This document shows, piece by piece, positions 25,617 to 33,526 of a stretch of DNA of 64,000 bases. A program made the translations under genes and the position numbers. The notes below the pieces were generated by a model. That model was not told where the DNA came from. It ran no database searches and worked only from the letters and a program-made list of their open reading frames with translations. The stretch spans positions 2,046,001 to 2,110,000 of the forward strand of contig NZ_JAYEER010000004.1 in assembly GCF_034653355.1 (NCBI RefSeq). Direction: 5' to 3'. Source of the DNA: Nitrospirillum sp034653355. GTDB taxonomy: Bacteria > Pseudomonadota > Alphaproteobacteria > Azospirillales > Azospirillaceae. Position 1 is the stretch's first letter, and each line of letters begins with the position of its first letter.

Positions 25617-26699
25617 CTAACGTGTCCCTTTGTCGGCCTGGGAGATGTCATCCAGGGGATTGTACCGCGCCTTGTATGCCTTGCTGCGCGCTTCCTCGCC
25701 ATCCGCCAGACGCGCAGCCTTGATCTGCTCCAGAAGCGCATACAGCACGTCGGGCACATACTCGCCCGTGGCGCCGGACAGCACCATGACCGGCTTCTTG
25801 GCCGAGCGGCGCAGCTTCAGCTTCTTTTCCTCAAGCTCTTCCGGGGTCAGCGCGTCGACCTTGTTCAGGGCGACGATCTCCGGCTTCTCCGCCAGGCCGC
25901 CGCCATAGGCGCGCAGCTCGCGCCGGATGGTGCGGTAGGCCTTCTGCACATCCTCCTGCGTGCCGTCCACCAGATGCAGCAGCACGCGGGTGCGCTCCAC
26001 ATGGCCCAGGAAACGGTCGCCCAGGCCGTGGCCCTCGTGTGCGCCCTCGATCAGGCCGGGGATGTCGGCCACCACGAACTCCTCCTCACCCGCGCGCACG
26101 ACGCCCAGGTTGGGCACCAGCGTGGTGAAGGGATAGTCGGCGATCTTGGGCCGGGCGCGGGACACGGCGGCCAGGAAGGTGGACTTGCCGGCGTTGGGCA
26201 GGCCCACCAGGCCCACGTCCGCGATCAGCTTCAGGCGCAGCCACACCCAGCGCTCCTCCCCCGGCCAGCCGGGGCCGGCCTTGGTGGGCGCGCGGTTGGT
26301 GGAGGTCTTGAAATGGGCGTTGCCAAAGCCGCCGTCGCCGCCCTTCAGCAGCACGATGCGCTGGCCCACTTCCATCATGTCAGCAAGCACCGTCTCCTGA
26401 TCCTCGTCCAGGACCTGGGTCCCCACCGGCACCTTCAGCACCATGGGTTCACCGGCGGCGCCGGAACGGTCGCGGCCCATGCCGTGCCCGCCGCGCTGCG
26501 CCTTGAAGTGCTGCTTGTAGCGGTAGTCGATCAGCGTGTTCAGGCCGTCCACGGCCTCGATCACGATGTCGCCGCCGCGCCCGCCGTTGCCGCCGTCCGG
26601 CCCGCCGAACTCAATGAACTTCTCCCGGCGGAAGCCGACGCAGCCGGGGCCGCCGTCACCGCTCTTCAGGTAGATTTTGCACTGGTCCAGGAACTTCAT
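25617..26699 (-). CDS. obgE: Obg-family GTPase (CgtA)
   Basis: A 360-residue ribosome-associated GTPase. The N-terminal glycine-rich Obg fold (about 1-158) starts MKFLDQCKIYLKSGDGGPGC and contains PDGGNGGRGGD. The G domain carries LVGLPNAGKSTFL (G1, about 165-177), VADIPGLIEGAHEG (G3, about 210-223) and NKVD (G4, about 282-285). The C-terminus is short, without the long TGS-like tail of some species. It acts in 50S assembly and stringent signalling. It lies downstream of rplU-rpmA on the same strand, the conserved order, and proB follows. Confidence 0.97.
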   Translation of the reverse strand: MKFLDQCKIYLKSGDGGPGCVGFRREKFIEFGGPDGGNGGRGGDIVIEAVDGLNTLIDYRYKQHFKAQRGGHGMGRDRSGAAGEPMVLKVPVGTQVLDEDQETVLADMMEVGQRIVLLKGGDGGFGNAHFKTSTNRAPTKAGPGWPGEERWVWLRLKLIADVGLVGLPNAGKSTFLAAVSRARPKIADYPFTTLVPNLGVVRAGEEEFVVADIPGLIEGAHEGHGLGDRFLGHVERTRVLLHLVDGTQEDVQKAYRTIRRELRAYGGGLAEKPEIVALNKVDALTPEELEEKKLKLRRSAKKPVMVLSGATGEYVPDVLYALLEQIKAARLADGEEARSKAYKARYNPLDDISQADKGTR

Positions 26700-26720
26700 G
26701 ATGGGCGGGCCTTATGTCAT

Positions 26721-26742
26721 GGCCTTTGAAATATCAAAGGCC
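26721..26742 (-). other. Perfect 22-bp inverted repeat upstream of obgE
   Basis: GGCCTTTGA and TCAAAGGCC pair perfectly across a 4-base AATA loop (on the minus strand TATT). It begins 22 bp upstream of the obgE start, directly next to copy C of the dispersed element. It could be a transcript-processing or attenuation hairpin. Confidence 0.6.
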
Positions 26743-26849
26743 CCCTCAAACGCCGGGCGGCCACATCCGTGGCCTTGGCTTCCTCGCTGCGCCCCCCCCT
26801 TTACACTAACTGGGCGGTGCTCGCTCCGGCGGACGCGGTCGCGTCCTCG
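26743..26849 (-). repeat. Structured intergenic repeat, copy C
   Basis: Read on the minus strand: AGG, hairpin 1 GGACGC-GACC-GCGTCC (26846-26831), CCGGAG, a variable middle with a G run, GCGAGGAAGCCAA, hairpin 2 GGCCAC-GGAT-GTGGCC (26774-26759), GCCCGGCG and TTGAGGG. It shares order, loops and flanks with copies A and B and lies between rpmA and obgE. Confidence 0.75.
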
Positions 26850-26869
26850 GGAAACTTGGGTTGGGGCGG

Positions 26870-26913
26870 CGCGGCAAATGCAAATCGGGGGAACGGTCAC
26901 CCGTCCCCCCGAT
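26870..26913 (-). terminator. Likely terminator of rplU-rpmA
   Basis: ATCGGGGG (26884-26891) and CCCCCGAT (26906-26913) form an 8-bp stem, inside which ACGG and CCGT can also pair. On the minus strand it is followed by TTGCATTTGCC, an imperfect T-rich tail. It lies 33 bp after the rpmA stop. Confidence 0.55.
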
Positions 26914-26946
26914 CAGAGTCAAAACACCTGGTGCCGAAGCGGCAGG

Positions 26947-27228
26947 TTACTCGGCGGCGGCGGCCACCGGCTCCTGGGCCAGCTCGACGGACACGTAGGT
27001 GCGGCCCTGACGGCCGGTGTGGAACTTCACGGCGCCGTCGGCGGTCGCGAAAATGGTGTGGTCCTTGCCCAGGCCCACATTAGCGCCGGGGTGGAACTTC
27101 GTGCCGCGCTGGCGGACGATGATGTTGCCGGAAACGACGGCTTCACCGCCGAAGGCCTTCACGCCCAGACGACGACCGGCGCTGTCACGACCGTTGCGGG
27201 AGCTACCGCCTGCCTTTTTATGTGCCAT
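26947..27228 (-). CDS. rpmA: 50S ribosomal protein L27
   Basis: A 93-residue L27. It starts MAHKKAGGSSRNGRDSAGRR, whose flexible N-terminus reaches the peptidyl-transferase centre, then RLGVKAFGGEAVVSGNIIVRQRGTKFHPG and GKDHTIFA. No cleavable N-terminal leader of the Firmicutes type is present. A run of purines (AAGGAG) precedes the ATG. It follows rplU by 37 bp in the usual order. Confidence 0.98.
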   Translation of the reverse strand: MAHKKAGGSSRNGRDSAGRRLGVKAFGGEAVVSGNIIVRQRGTKFHPGANVGLGKDHTIFATADGAVKFHTGRQGRTYVSVELAQEPVAAAAE

Positions 27229-27265
27229 CTCGAAAACTCCTTAAATCGAGGAGGTCGGCTGCCGA

Positions 27266-27583
27266 TCAGGCGCCGGCCTGGATGTCGGTGATGCGCAGGA
27301 TCGTCAGGTCCTGACGATGGCCGTTCTTGCGGCGGTAGTTCTGCCGGCGCTTCTTCTTGAAGATGATGATGTGCGGCGCGTGGGCCTGGGCGACCACGGT
27401 GGCCGTCACGGCGGCGCCAGCCACCAGCGGGGTGCCGACGGTGGTGTTGCCGGCATCGCTGACCAGCAGGACCTCGTCCAGCTTCAGGGAGGCGCCGGCG
27501 TCACCCGCCAGCTTCTCAACCTTAATGACGTCGCCGGCCGCGACCTTGTACTGCTTACCGCCGGTGCGGATGACTGCGAACAT
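27266..27583 (-). CDS. rplU: 50S ribosomal protein L21
   Basis: A 105-residue L21, the 23S rRNA-binding protein. It begins MFAVIRTGGKQYKVAAGDVIKVEKL; FKKKRRQNYRRKNGHRQ (about 79-95) is the conserved basic rRNA-binding loop. It is the first gene of the rplU-rpmA unit, with a strong promoter 105 bp upstream and a leader able to form a small hairpin at about 27647-27670. Confidence 0.98.
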   Translation of the reverse strand: MFAVIRTGGKQYKVAAGDVIKVEKLAGDAGASLKLDEVLLVSDAGNTTVGTPLVAGAAVTATVVAQAHAPHIIIFKKKRRQNYRRKNGHRQDLTILRITDIQAGA

Positions 27584-27687
27584 TCTAGCCCACCACTGAT
27601 CTGGCCGGGCCCAGCCGAGAGTGGCCAGCGCCCACGCAAAACGGAACGACGGGACCTAGCACAGGACCCGTTTCTAAGAGAGCGCGC

Positions 27688-27715
27688 ACTATACAGGCGA
27701 CCTCGGCCCTGTCAA
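27688..27715 (-). promoter_or_regulatory. Sigma-70 promoter of rplU-rpmA
   Basis: On the minus strand TTGACA (27715-27710, a perfect -35) and TATAGT (27693-27688) are separated by 16 bp. This is the best consensus promoter in the window and fits a highly expressed ribosomal protein operon. It leaves a leader of about 100 bases. Confidence 0.75.
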
Positions 27716-27771
27716 GCACCCCCAATACGAGTCCGCGCGGAATCCCGACGCCCGGCACCGTTGCGGGATTC

Positions 27772-28575
27772 TCAGGGCTTCGCCTCGGGTTCCACGATCA
27801 CGCCCGACGAGGCCGCAAGGCGGGGCAGCAGGCGCCGTTCCGCCGCCAGGCCGGAGAAGGCCGGCTGCGCCACGGAGGGGGCCAGGCGCCGCCGCGGTTC
27901 CACCACCCGGGTGGCGGTGGTGGCGTAGATCTGCTTGCTGGCCTCCACGATCTGGACACCGGCGAAGGCCTTGAACCAGCGGGCGCCCAGGTTTTCCACC
28001 GCGCCGGCCGAAGCCATGAAGAATTGGTACTTCACCGGCGGCATGAACAGGGCCGACGTCTCCCGCTCCGGCACGAACAGGTTGGCGCGCAATACGCGGC
28101 GCAACTGGCCCGTGGAAAACGGGGAGCCGTGGCCGAAGGGGGTACGGTCGGTACGGGCCCAGATGCCCCGGCGGTTGGGCACGACGGCGATCAGGCGCCC
28201 GCCGCCCGCCAGGACGCGCCAGATCTCCTGCATCATGGGTTTCAGGTGCTCGGTGAACTCCAGCCCATGGACCAGCAGCACGCGGTCGACCGACATATTG
28301 GGGAAGGGCAGTTCCAATTCCTCGCCCAGGGTCACCAGGCCGGGCCCCTCGGGCGGCCAGAAGACGACGCCTTGGGCGGCCGGCATGACGGCCATCACCC
28401 GCTCCGCCTCCGTCAGGAAGGGCCGCAGGAAGGGGGTTGCGTAACCGATGCCCAGGACGCGCTGGCCGCTGACGTCGGGCCAAAGCTCGCGCAGGCGGCG
28501 GCGCACCAGCCGCCGGACCACCTGGCCCAGGCTGCTTTCGTAGAATTCGCGGAGGTCGACGACGTCATTGTACAT
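27772..28575 (-). CDS. Class I SAM-dependent methyltransferase domain protein
   Basis: A 267-residue protein. RVLGIGYATPFLRPF (about 39-53) replaces the usual GxGxG SAM loop with GIGYATP. LPFPNMSVDRVLLVHGLEF (about 88-106) and IWRVLAGGGRLIAVVPNRRG (about 117-136) match the Methyltransf_11 motif II/III pattern. Substrate unknown; similar proteins in Rhodospirillales sit near the ribosomal or glyoxalase genes. The C-terminal tail (VVEPRRRLAPSVAQ) is basic. The rplU promoter lies just inside the 97-188-bp gap downstream. Confidence 0.75.
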   Translation of the reverse strand: MYNDVVDLREFYESSLGQVVRRLVRRRLRELWPDVSGQRVLGIGYATPFLRPFLTEAERVMAVMPAAQGVVFWPPEGPGLVTLGEELELPFPNMSVDRVLLVHGLEFTEHLKPMMQEIWRVLAGGGRLIAVVPNRRGIWARTDRTPFGHGSPFSTGQLRRVLRANLFVPERETSALFMPPVKYQFFMASAGAVENLGARWFKAFAGVQIVEASKQIYATTATRVVEPRRRLAPSVAQPAFSGLAAERRLLPRLAASSGVIVEPEAKP

Positions 28576-28733
28576 CAGCGGGATGCTAGCACGCCCGGGG
28601 CGCCTCCGCCTATTAGGCCTGCGGCCCTAGTGCCTATCGCCATGCCGCCGCGCCCGCCTGCGACGTGGCCGCCGCTTGTGGGCGCGCGAATTGGGGCTTA
28701 CCTTTCAGGTGAACGCCTTGGGAGGCCCCCGCC

Positions 28734-29222
28734 ATGTTCCGCCCCGTCCCCGCCCTGATCGCCGCCGCCCTGGCGGCCGGCCTGCTGGCCGGCTGCGCCG
28801 CCGACCAGACCACCAGCAACACGTCCAGCACCGACAAATCCGACGGCGTCCAGACGGCCAAGGCCGAGTCGCGGGACAGGGGGCAGATGTGCATCCCCGT
28901 CCGCACCATCCGCCGCACCCAGGTCATCGATGAAAGCACCATCCTGGTGGAGATGCAGGACCGAACCAAGTTCATCCGCATCAACCTGGCCGGCCGCTGC
29001 GCCGGGCTGGGCTTCTACGGCTTCGCCTACGTTTCCCATAATGACGAGCTGTGCCGCACCGACCCGCTGACCCTGGTGGGCATGCCGGTGCCGCCGGTCT
29101 GCCTGATCGACAGCATGATCCCCATCGACAAGGCCGAGGTCGACGCCCTGAAGGCCAAGCAGAAGACGGAAAGCCCGAACGGCGCGGCCACGCCCGCGCC
29201 CGATGACCAGGACCGCGACTGA
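28734..29222 (+). CDS. DUF6491-like lipoprotein
   Basis: A 162-residue exported lipoprotein. The signal FRPVPALIAAALAAGLLAGC ends in a lipobox (LAGC, Cys about 20). The mature part is low-complexity to about residue 50, then CIPVRTIRRTQVIDESTILVEM, NLAGRCAGLGFYGFAYV, ELCRTDPLTLV and PVCLIDSM, with four cysteines in the DUF6491 pattern. The tail is Pro/Asp-rich. Function unknown. It stops four bases before the convergent UPF0126 gene. Confidence 0.75.
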   Translation: MFRPVPALIAAALAAGLLAGCAADQTTSNTSSTDKSDGVQTAKAESRDRGQMCIPVRTIRRTQVIDESTILVEMQDRTKFIRINLAGRCAGLGFYGFAYVSHNDELCRTDPLTLVGMPVPPVCLIDSMIPIDKAEVDALKAKQKTESPNGAATPAPDDQDRD

Positions 29223-29225
29223 GCG

Positions 29226-29858
29226 TCAGCCCGGCAGCCCCACCGCCGTGGGCAGAGCCCAGTGCCGCCAGACGCTGACCATGCGCAGCGCGAAACAGGC
29301 CCCGCCCCCAGCCAGCGCCGCGTAGCGCGGTGCCATGCCCAGGCGGATGGCGGCGGTCATGACCGCGGCGCCCAGCAACGCGGCCGTGGCGTAAACATCC
29401 ACCCGCAGGATGGCCGGCACCTGGGCCAGCATGATGTCGCGCAGGGTGCCGCCGCCCACACCGGTGATGGTGCCCATCAGCACGGCGCTGAAGGGCGGGA
29501 TGTCGCGGTTCAGCGCCTTTTCCGTGCCCGCCACGGCGAACAGCGACAGGCCGGCCGCGTCCAGGGTGGTCATCAGCCCCACCGGCACCTGGCCCACCAT
29601 GGCGTGGCCGGTGAAGGTGGCCGCCCCGGCGGCGAAGGCCATGACGGGATAGCGCCAGTCGCGCAGGGCCGTGGGCGGCGCCGCCCCGATCAGCAGATCG
29701 CGCAGCACACCGCCGCCCAACGCCGTGGCGAAGGACAGGACCATCACACCGAACAGGTCCAAGCCCCCCCTGAGGGCGGCCATGGCGCCCTCGACCGCGA
29801 ACAGCACGGTGCCAGCCATGTCGGCCACGGCCAGCACCGTATCCGTCTTCTTCCCCAT
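29226..29858 (-). CDS. UPF0126/TRIC-type membrane channel protein
   Basis: A 210-residue membrane protein with two homologous halves of about three helices each. The repeated cores are ATALGGGVLRDLLIG (about 50-64) and TITGVGGGTLRDIMLA (about 136-151), the GGGxLRD signature of the UPF0126/TRIC family. Bacterial members are proposed to be small cation or glycine channels. ATG 29858 (MGKKTDTVLAV) is preferred; an in-frame GTG lies at 29882. A frameshifted MFS gene is the next upstream gene. Confidence 0.85.
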   Translation of the reverse strand: MGKKTDTVLAVADMAGTVLFAVEGAMAALRGGLDLFGVMVLSFATALGGGVLRDLLIGAAPPTALRDWRYPVMAFAAGAATFTGHAMVGQVPVGLMTTLDAAGLSLFAVAGTEKALNRDIPPFSAVLMGTITGVGGGTLRDIMLAQVPAILRVDVYATAALLGAAVMTAAIRLGMAPRYAALAGGGACFALRMVSVWRHWALPTAVGLPG

Positions 29859-29936
29859 TCCCGCCCCCAACCAGATCCCCACCGGCCAACCAACTCCGTC
29901 CAGCGTTACACGCCGGAGCGCCGGCTGGCGAGAGGG

Positions 29937-31204
29937 TCAGGCCGGACGCCGCAGTTGCCGATGGATCAGCAGGACCGCCAGCAGCCCGCCCACCGCCACC
30001 AGGGGCACGAGGCTGAGCAGCAAATCCGGCGCCGACAGCCCCGCCTCCACCAGGCCGCCGCCCAGCAGCGGCCCGACGACGGAACCCAGGCGCCCGGCGG
30101 CCACCGCCCCACCCACGCCAGTGCCCCGAATGGCGGTGGGGTAGCAGGCGGGCGCCGCGGCGTAGAGCGTGGCCTGGGTGGTCAGGACCATGGCGCCGGC
30201 CCCCAGCCCCACCAACAGGGCGATGGTCAGGTTGGCCGGCATCTGGGCCAGCAGCACCAGGAAAACCGCCAGGCCCACGAAGACCGTGATGGCGTAACCG
30301 AAGCGCCGCGGGCCGTCGAGCATGGGCCCGGTGACGACGCAGGCGATGGCGCCCGAGATGTTCAGCATCACCTGGATCAGCGCCGCCTGGGGCTTGCTGA
30401 ACCCCCGGTCGGTCATCAACAGGGGCAACCAGCTGAGCAGCAGGTACAGCACCATCAGGGTGGCGAAGAAGGCCAGCCACAGCAGCACCGTCTCCACCGC
30501 GCGGCCGCCGCCGAACAGGATGGCGATGATGCCGGGCCGGGCGTCCCCCTCCGCCGCCGCGGCCGCGCGGAAGGCGTGCGAGTCGGGCAAGGCCCAGATC
30601 AGCAGGGGCAGGACCAGCAGCGGCGCGCCGCCGGCGACATAGAATATGGTGCGCCAGCTGTCGAAGCCGCCGCCCATGCCGGCGAAGACGGCGATCAGGC
30701 TGACGATGGCGCCACCCAGGGGCATGCCGCCATACATCAGGGAGACGGCCCCGCCCCCCGGCCGGGGGGGCTGTTTTCCGCCACCAGGGCCACCAGGTTG
30801 GGTAGGGTGCCGCCCAGGCCCAGCCCGGTGGCCAAGCGCATGAGGAACAGGGTGGTGAAGTCGGGCGACAGGGCGGTGGCGGCGGTGAACAGGCCGAACA
30901 GGGCGACCGAGACCACCAGCACGGCCTTGCGCCCGAAACGGTCGGCCAACCGGCCCCCCACCAGGGCCCCCAGGAACAGGCCGATGGTGCCGGCGCTGAA
31001 GAAGGCGCCCAGTTCCTTGGGCGCCAGGTGCAGGGCGGGGGCCAACTTGGGCGCCGCCACGCCGGCCGCCTGCAGATCCACCCCCTCCAGGACGGCGACC
31101 AGCAGGCACAGCAGGGTGGTGCGGTTGATCAGGCCGCCCGCCGGGGCCTGTGGCGCCGCGATCGGGGCATTCCCCGGGGCGGCCACCGCGTCATGGTTCA
31201 GCAC
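29937..31204 (-). pseudogene. MFS aromatic-acid transporter (MhpT-like), frameshifted
   Basis: Two frames encode halves of one 422-residue MFS protein. GTG 31204 (GGAG nearby) begins MLNHDAV. The first half has GRLADRFGRKAVLVV (motif A) and LRLATGLGLGGTLPNLVALVAENS. The reading then moves at about 30760 to the frame holding GAVSLMYGGMPLGGAI and the other six helices, to 29937. In MhpT/AAHS transporters these blocks are contiguous. One base missing in a G6 run restores the frame and gives a multiple of three over the whole gene. As read the protein is truncated. The sequence cannot show if this is real or a sequencing error. Confidence 0.75.
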
Positions 31205-31286
31205 GTTCCTCTCCCGTTTATTCTTATCGGTCGGGAACAAGGTGCGCGCGGGAACGATGGATGTCCAGAAAAGTTGCTATCAACAA

Positions 31287-31799
31287 CTAAACCTGACGCC
31301 GCCCCGCCGTCAGGCCGCCGGCGACGAACAGCGCCACGCCCACCATCAGACCCATGTCGGCGATGTTGAAGATGCCGGTGCGCACGCTGCCGATCCCCAG
31401 GTTCAGGAAGTCGAACACCGTGCCGCCCTGCACCAACCGATCCAGCAGGTTGCCCAGGCCACCGCCCAGGAAGCTGCCCGCGCCCAGCAGCTCCAAACGG
31501 CTCAACACCCGTGCCCGCAGGCTCCACACCAGCAAGGCGGCCAGGACCAGGGCCACGCCCACGGTGAAGACCAGGCCCCGCGCGTGGTCGTCCAGCCCGG
31601 CGCCGATGCTCAGGAAGGCGCCGGGGTTGTTGACCGGCGTCACCAGGATGGCGCCGTCCAGCGCCGTCAGTTCCACCCCCGGGGTCAAGGCCCCCTTCAG
31701 CCAGGCCTTGGTCGCCTGGTCGGCCGCGAACCAGGCGAGCGCCGACGGCGCCAACCAGCGCAGTCGGTCCTGTATACCCATCCTCGGCACACTCATCAT
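31287..31799 (-). CDS. lspA: Lipoprotein signal peptidase (signal peptidase II)
   Basis: A 170-residue inner-membrane aspartic peptidase that removes signal peptides from prolipoproteins. There are four membrane helices. FAADQATKAWL (about 24-34), VNNPGAFLSIG (about 56-66), GGGLGNLLDRL (about 112-122) and IFNIADMGLMVG (about 143-154) are conserved; the two catalytic aspartates are in NLLDR and NIAD. ATG 31799 overlaps the AraC stop (ATGA). It is 83 bp upstream of the frameshifted MFS gene on the same strand. Confidence 0.94.
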   Translation of the reverse strand: MMSVPRMGIQDRLRWLAPSALAWFAADQATKAWLKGALTPGVELTALDGAILVTPVNNPGAFLSIGAGLDDHARGLVFTVGVALVLAALLVWSLRARVLSRLELLGAGSFLGGGLGNLLDRLVQGGTVFDFLNLGIGSVRTGIFNIADMGLMVGVALFVAGGLTAGRRQV

Positions 31800-32704
31800 C
31801 CCTCATCCCCGCTGTCGTTCTTTCGGGCGCAGGCCTCGCGATAGGCGGAGGGTGACTGGCCGATGACCTGTTTGAAATCCTGGGTGAAATGCGCGTGGTC
31901 GAAATAGCCCAGATCCTGGGCCAGCGTGGTCAGATCCACCGCCTCGCCCTGGCCCAGGCGGTGTGCCGCTTCATGCAGGCGGGCCCGGCGGATGACCCAT
32001 TTGGGCGTCATGCCCACCAAGTCGGCGAACAGCCGCTGCAGCGCGCGCACGCTGGAACCCGAGCGGGCCACCAGATCATCCACCCGCAGGATGTCGCGGT
32101 CGGCCTCCACCAGCGCCACCAGCCGGTTGATCTCCGCCGCCATCGGCGGCACATCCATCAACCCCTGACGCAGCAAGGGCTCGGCCACCGCCACCATGCC
32201 GGCGTCATCCTCGGCCGCCAGCACCGCCGCCTCCGCCCCCTCGGCCGCCGCGCCGAACACGGCCCCCAGGGCCAAGGTGCGGTCGACCAGCGTGGTCAGG
32301 GGGGCGCCCAGCAGGGCGCGGAAGCCGGCGGGACGGAAACGGATGCCCAGCACCCGCCCGGCATCGCGCAGTTCATAGGCGAAGATGCCGTGCATGGGGC
32401 CGTAGATGGCGCTGCGCCCCCGCTCGAACACCAGGTTCACGGCGGGATAGGGCAGCGTGCGCTGGACATAGGGCGGCTGCCCGGTCAGGTCCCAGGCCAC
32501 CACCCAATAATGCTCCACCACCGCCGCCAGATCCTCGGCCGGCAGGTAGCGGCCCAGGCGGAAGCGCCGCCCCGCCGCCCCGGGCGCCAGCACGCCCTTG
32601 GGCGCCGCCGTCACCGGGCGCACGGATTTTCCCTGTCCTGGTCGCGTTTTTCCAAGCCCACCAAATCCCCCAAGCCTATCGTCCCTTCCGATCGCCGTTC
32701 CCAT
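31796..32704 (-). CDS. AraC-family transcriptional regulator
   Basis: A 302-residue regulator. Residues about 40-180 look like an N-terminal sensor of the DUF6597 type (VVEHYWVVAWDLTGQPP, PYPAVNLVFERGR, GIRFRPAGFRALLG). The C-terminal AraC domain (about 210-295) has two HTHs: LVARSGSSVRALQRLFADLVGMTPKWVIR and LAQDLGYFDHAHFTQDFKQVIGQSPSAYR. ATG 32704 leaves only 11 bp to the divergent GST start, so the true start may be further inside, such as the GTG of VRPVTAAP. The gene overlaps lspA by four bases. Confidence 0.82.
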   Translation of the reverse strand: MGTAIGRDDRLGGFGGLGKTRPGQGKSVRPVTAAPKGVLAPGAAGRRFRLGRYLPAEDLAAVVEHYWVVAWDLTGQPPYVQRTLPYPAVNLVFERGRSAIYGPMHGIFAYELRDAGRVLGIRFRPAGFRALLGAPLTTLVDRTLALGAVFGAAAEGAEAAVLAAEDDAGMVAVAEPLLRQGLMDVPPMAAEINRLVALVEADRDILRVDDLVARSGSSVRALQRLFADLVGMTPKWVIRRARLHEAAHRLGQGEAVDLTTLAQDLGYFDHAHFTQDFKQVIGQSPSAYREACARKNDSGDEG

Positions 32705-32715
32705 GGAGAGCCGCC

Positions 32716-33390
32716 ATGAAACTTTACTCCCTGGCCCTGTCGCCCTTCGCCGCGCGCGTCCGCGCCGCCATCTACGGCAAGGACCTGGCCGTCGACATCC
32801 TAACCCCGCCCGAGGACTGGCGCACCTCCCCCGCCTTCCGGGCGCTGAACCCCATGGTGCGGGTGCCCGTGCTGGTGCTGGACGACGGCCGGTCCATCCC
32901 GGAATCGGCCGTGATCGTGGAGTACCTGGAGGACGCCTTCCCCGCCGTCCCCCTGCGCCCCGACGACCCGGTGGACCATGCCCGTGTGCGCCTGCTGACG
33001 GCCGTGGCCGACAACTACGTGATGCGCGAGACCTTCCCCCTGTTCGGCCTGTTCGACACCAAGACACCGGATGAGGCCGCGATCCAGGCGCAACTGGCCA
33101 AGCTGGACAGCGGCCTGGGCCTGCTGAATGGCCTGTTGGCCGAGGATACGGCGCGCGGCCCCTTCGCCTTCGGCGGCCGGGTCAGCACCGCCGACGCCTG
33201 GCTGGTGCCGGTGCGCTATACGCTGGAGGGCCTCATGCGCTTCTCCGGCCGCGCCCACTTGCTGGACCGCCACGCCGCCGTGGCCGGCTATGCCCAGGGC
33301 TTGCGCGAAAGCCCGGCCCTGGCGCGGGTGTGGGATGAGATGGAGGACGGCCTGCGCGCCTTCATGGCCCAGCGCGCGGCGACTGCATAA
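32716..33390 (+). CDS. Glutathione S-transferase family protein
   Basis: A 224-residue cytosolic GST. The thioredoxin-like N-terminal domain is KLYSLALSPFAARVRAAIYGK, in which the serine of LSPF is at the usual activating position. LNPMVRVPVLVLDDG gives the cis-proline and PESAVIVEYLEDAFP the glutathione-binding Glu/Ser. The C-terminal helices contain STADAWLVPVRY (about 155-166). It is divergent from the AraC gene with 11 bp between starts, so its promoter would overlap that gene. Substrate unknown. Confidence 0.87.
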   Translation: MKLYSLALSPFAARVRAAIYGKDLAVDILTPPEDWRTSPAFRALNPMVRVPVLVLDDGRSIPESAVIVEYLEDAFPAVPLRPDDPVDHARVRLLTAVADNYVMRETFPLFGLFDTKTPDEAAIQAQLAKLDSGLGLLNGLLAEDTARGPFAFGGRVSTADAWLVPVRYTLEGLMRFSGRAHLLDRHAAVAGYAQGLRESPALARVWDEMEDGLRAFMAQRAATA

Positions 33391-33526
33391 TATATCCAGA
33401 CCGTCGCATCCATCGGGAAAGACGGGGAAAAGGCGGCGGCGCTGTGGTAGGACGGATGCCAGATCGCCGGCCCCTCCTGACCCACATCGGGGATGGCCGG
33501 CCAAAAACATCCGGGACTGCTTCACC

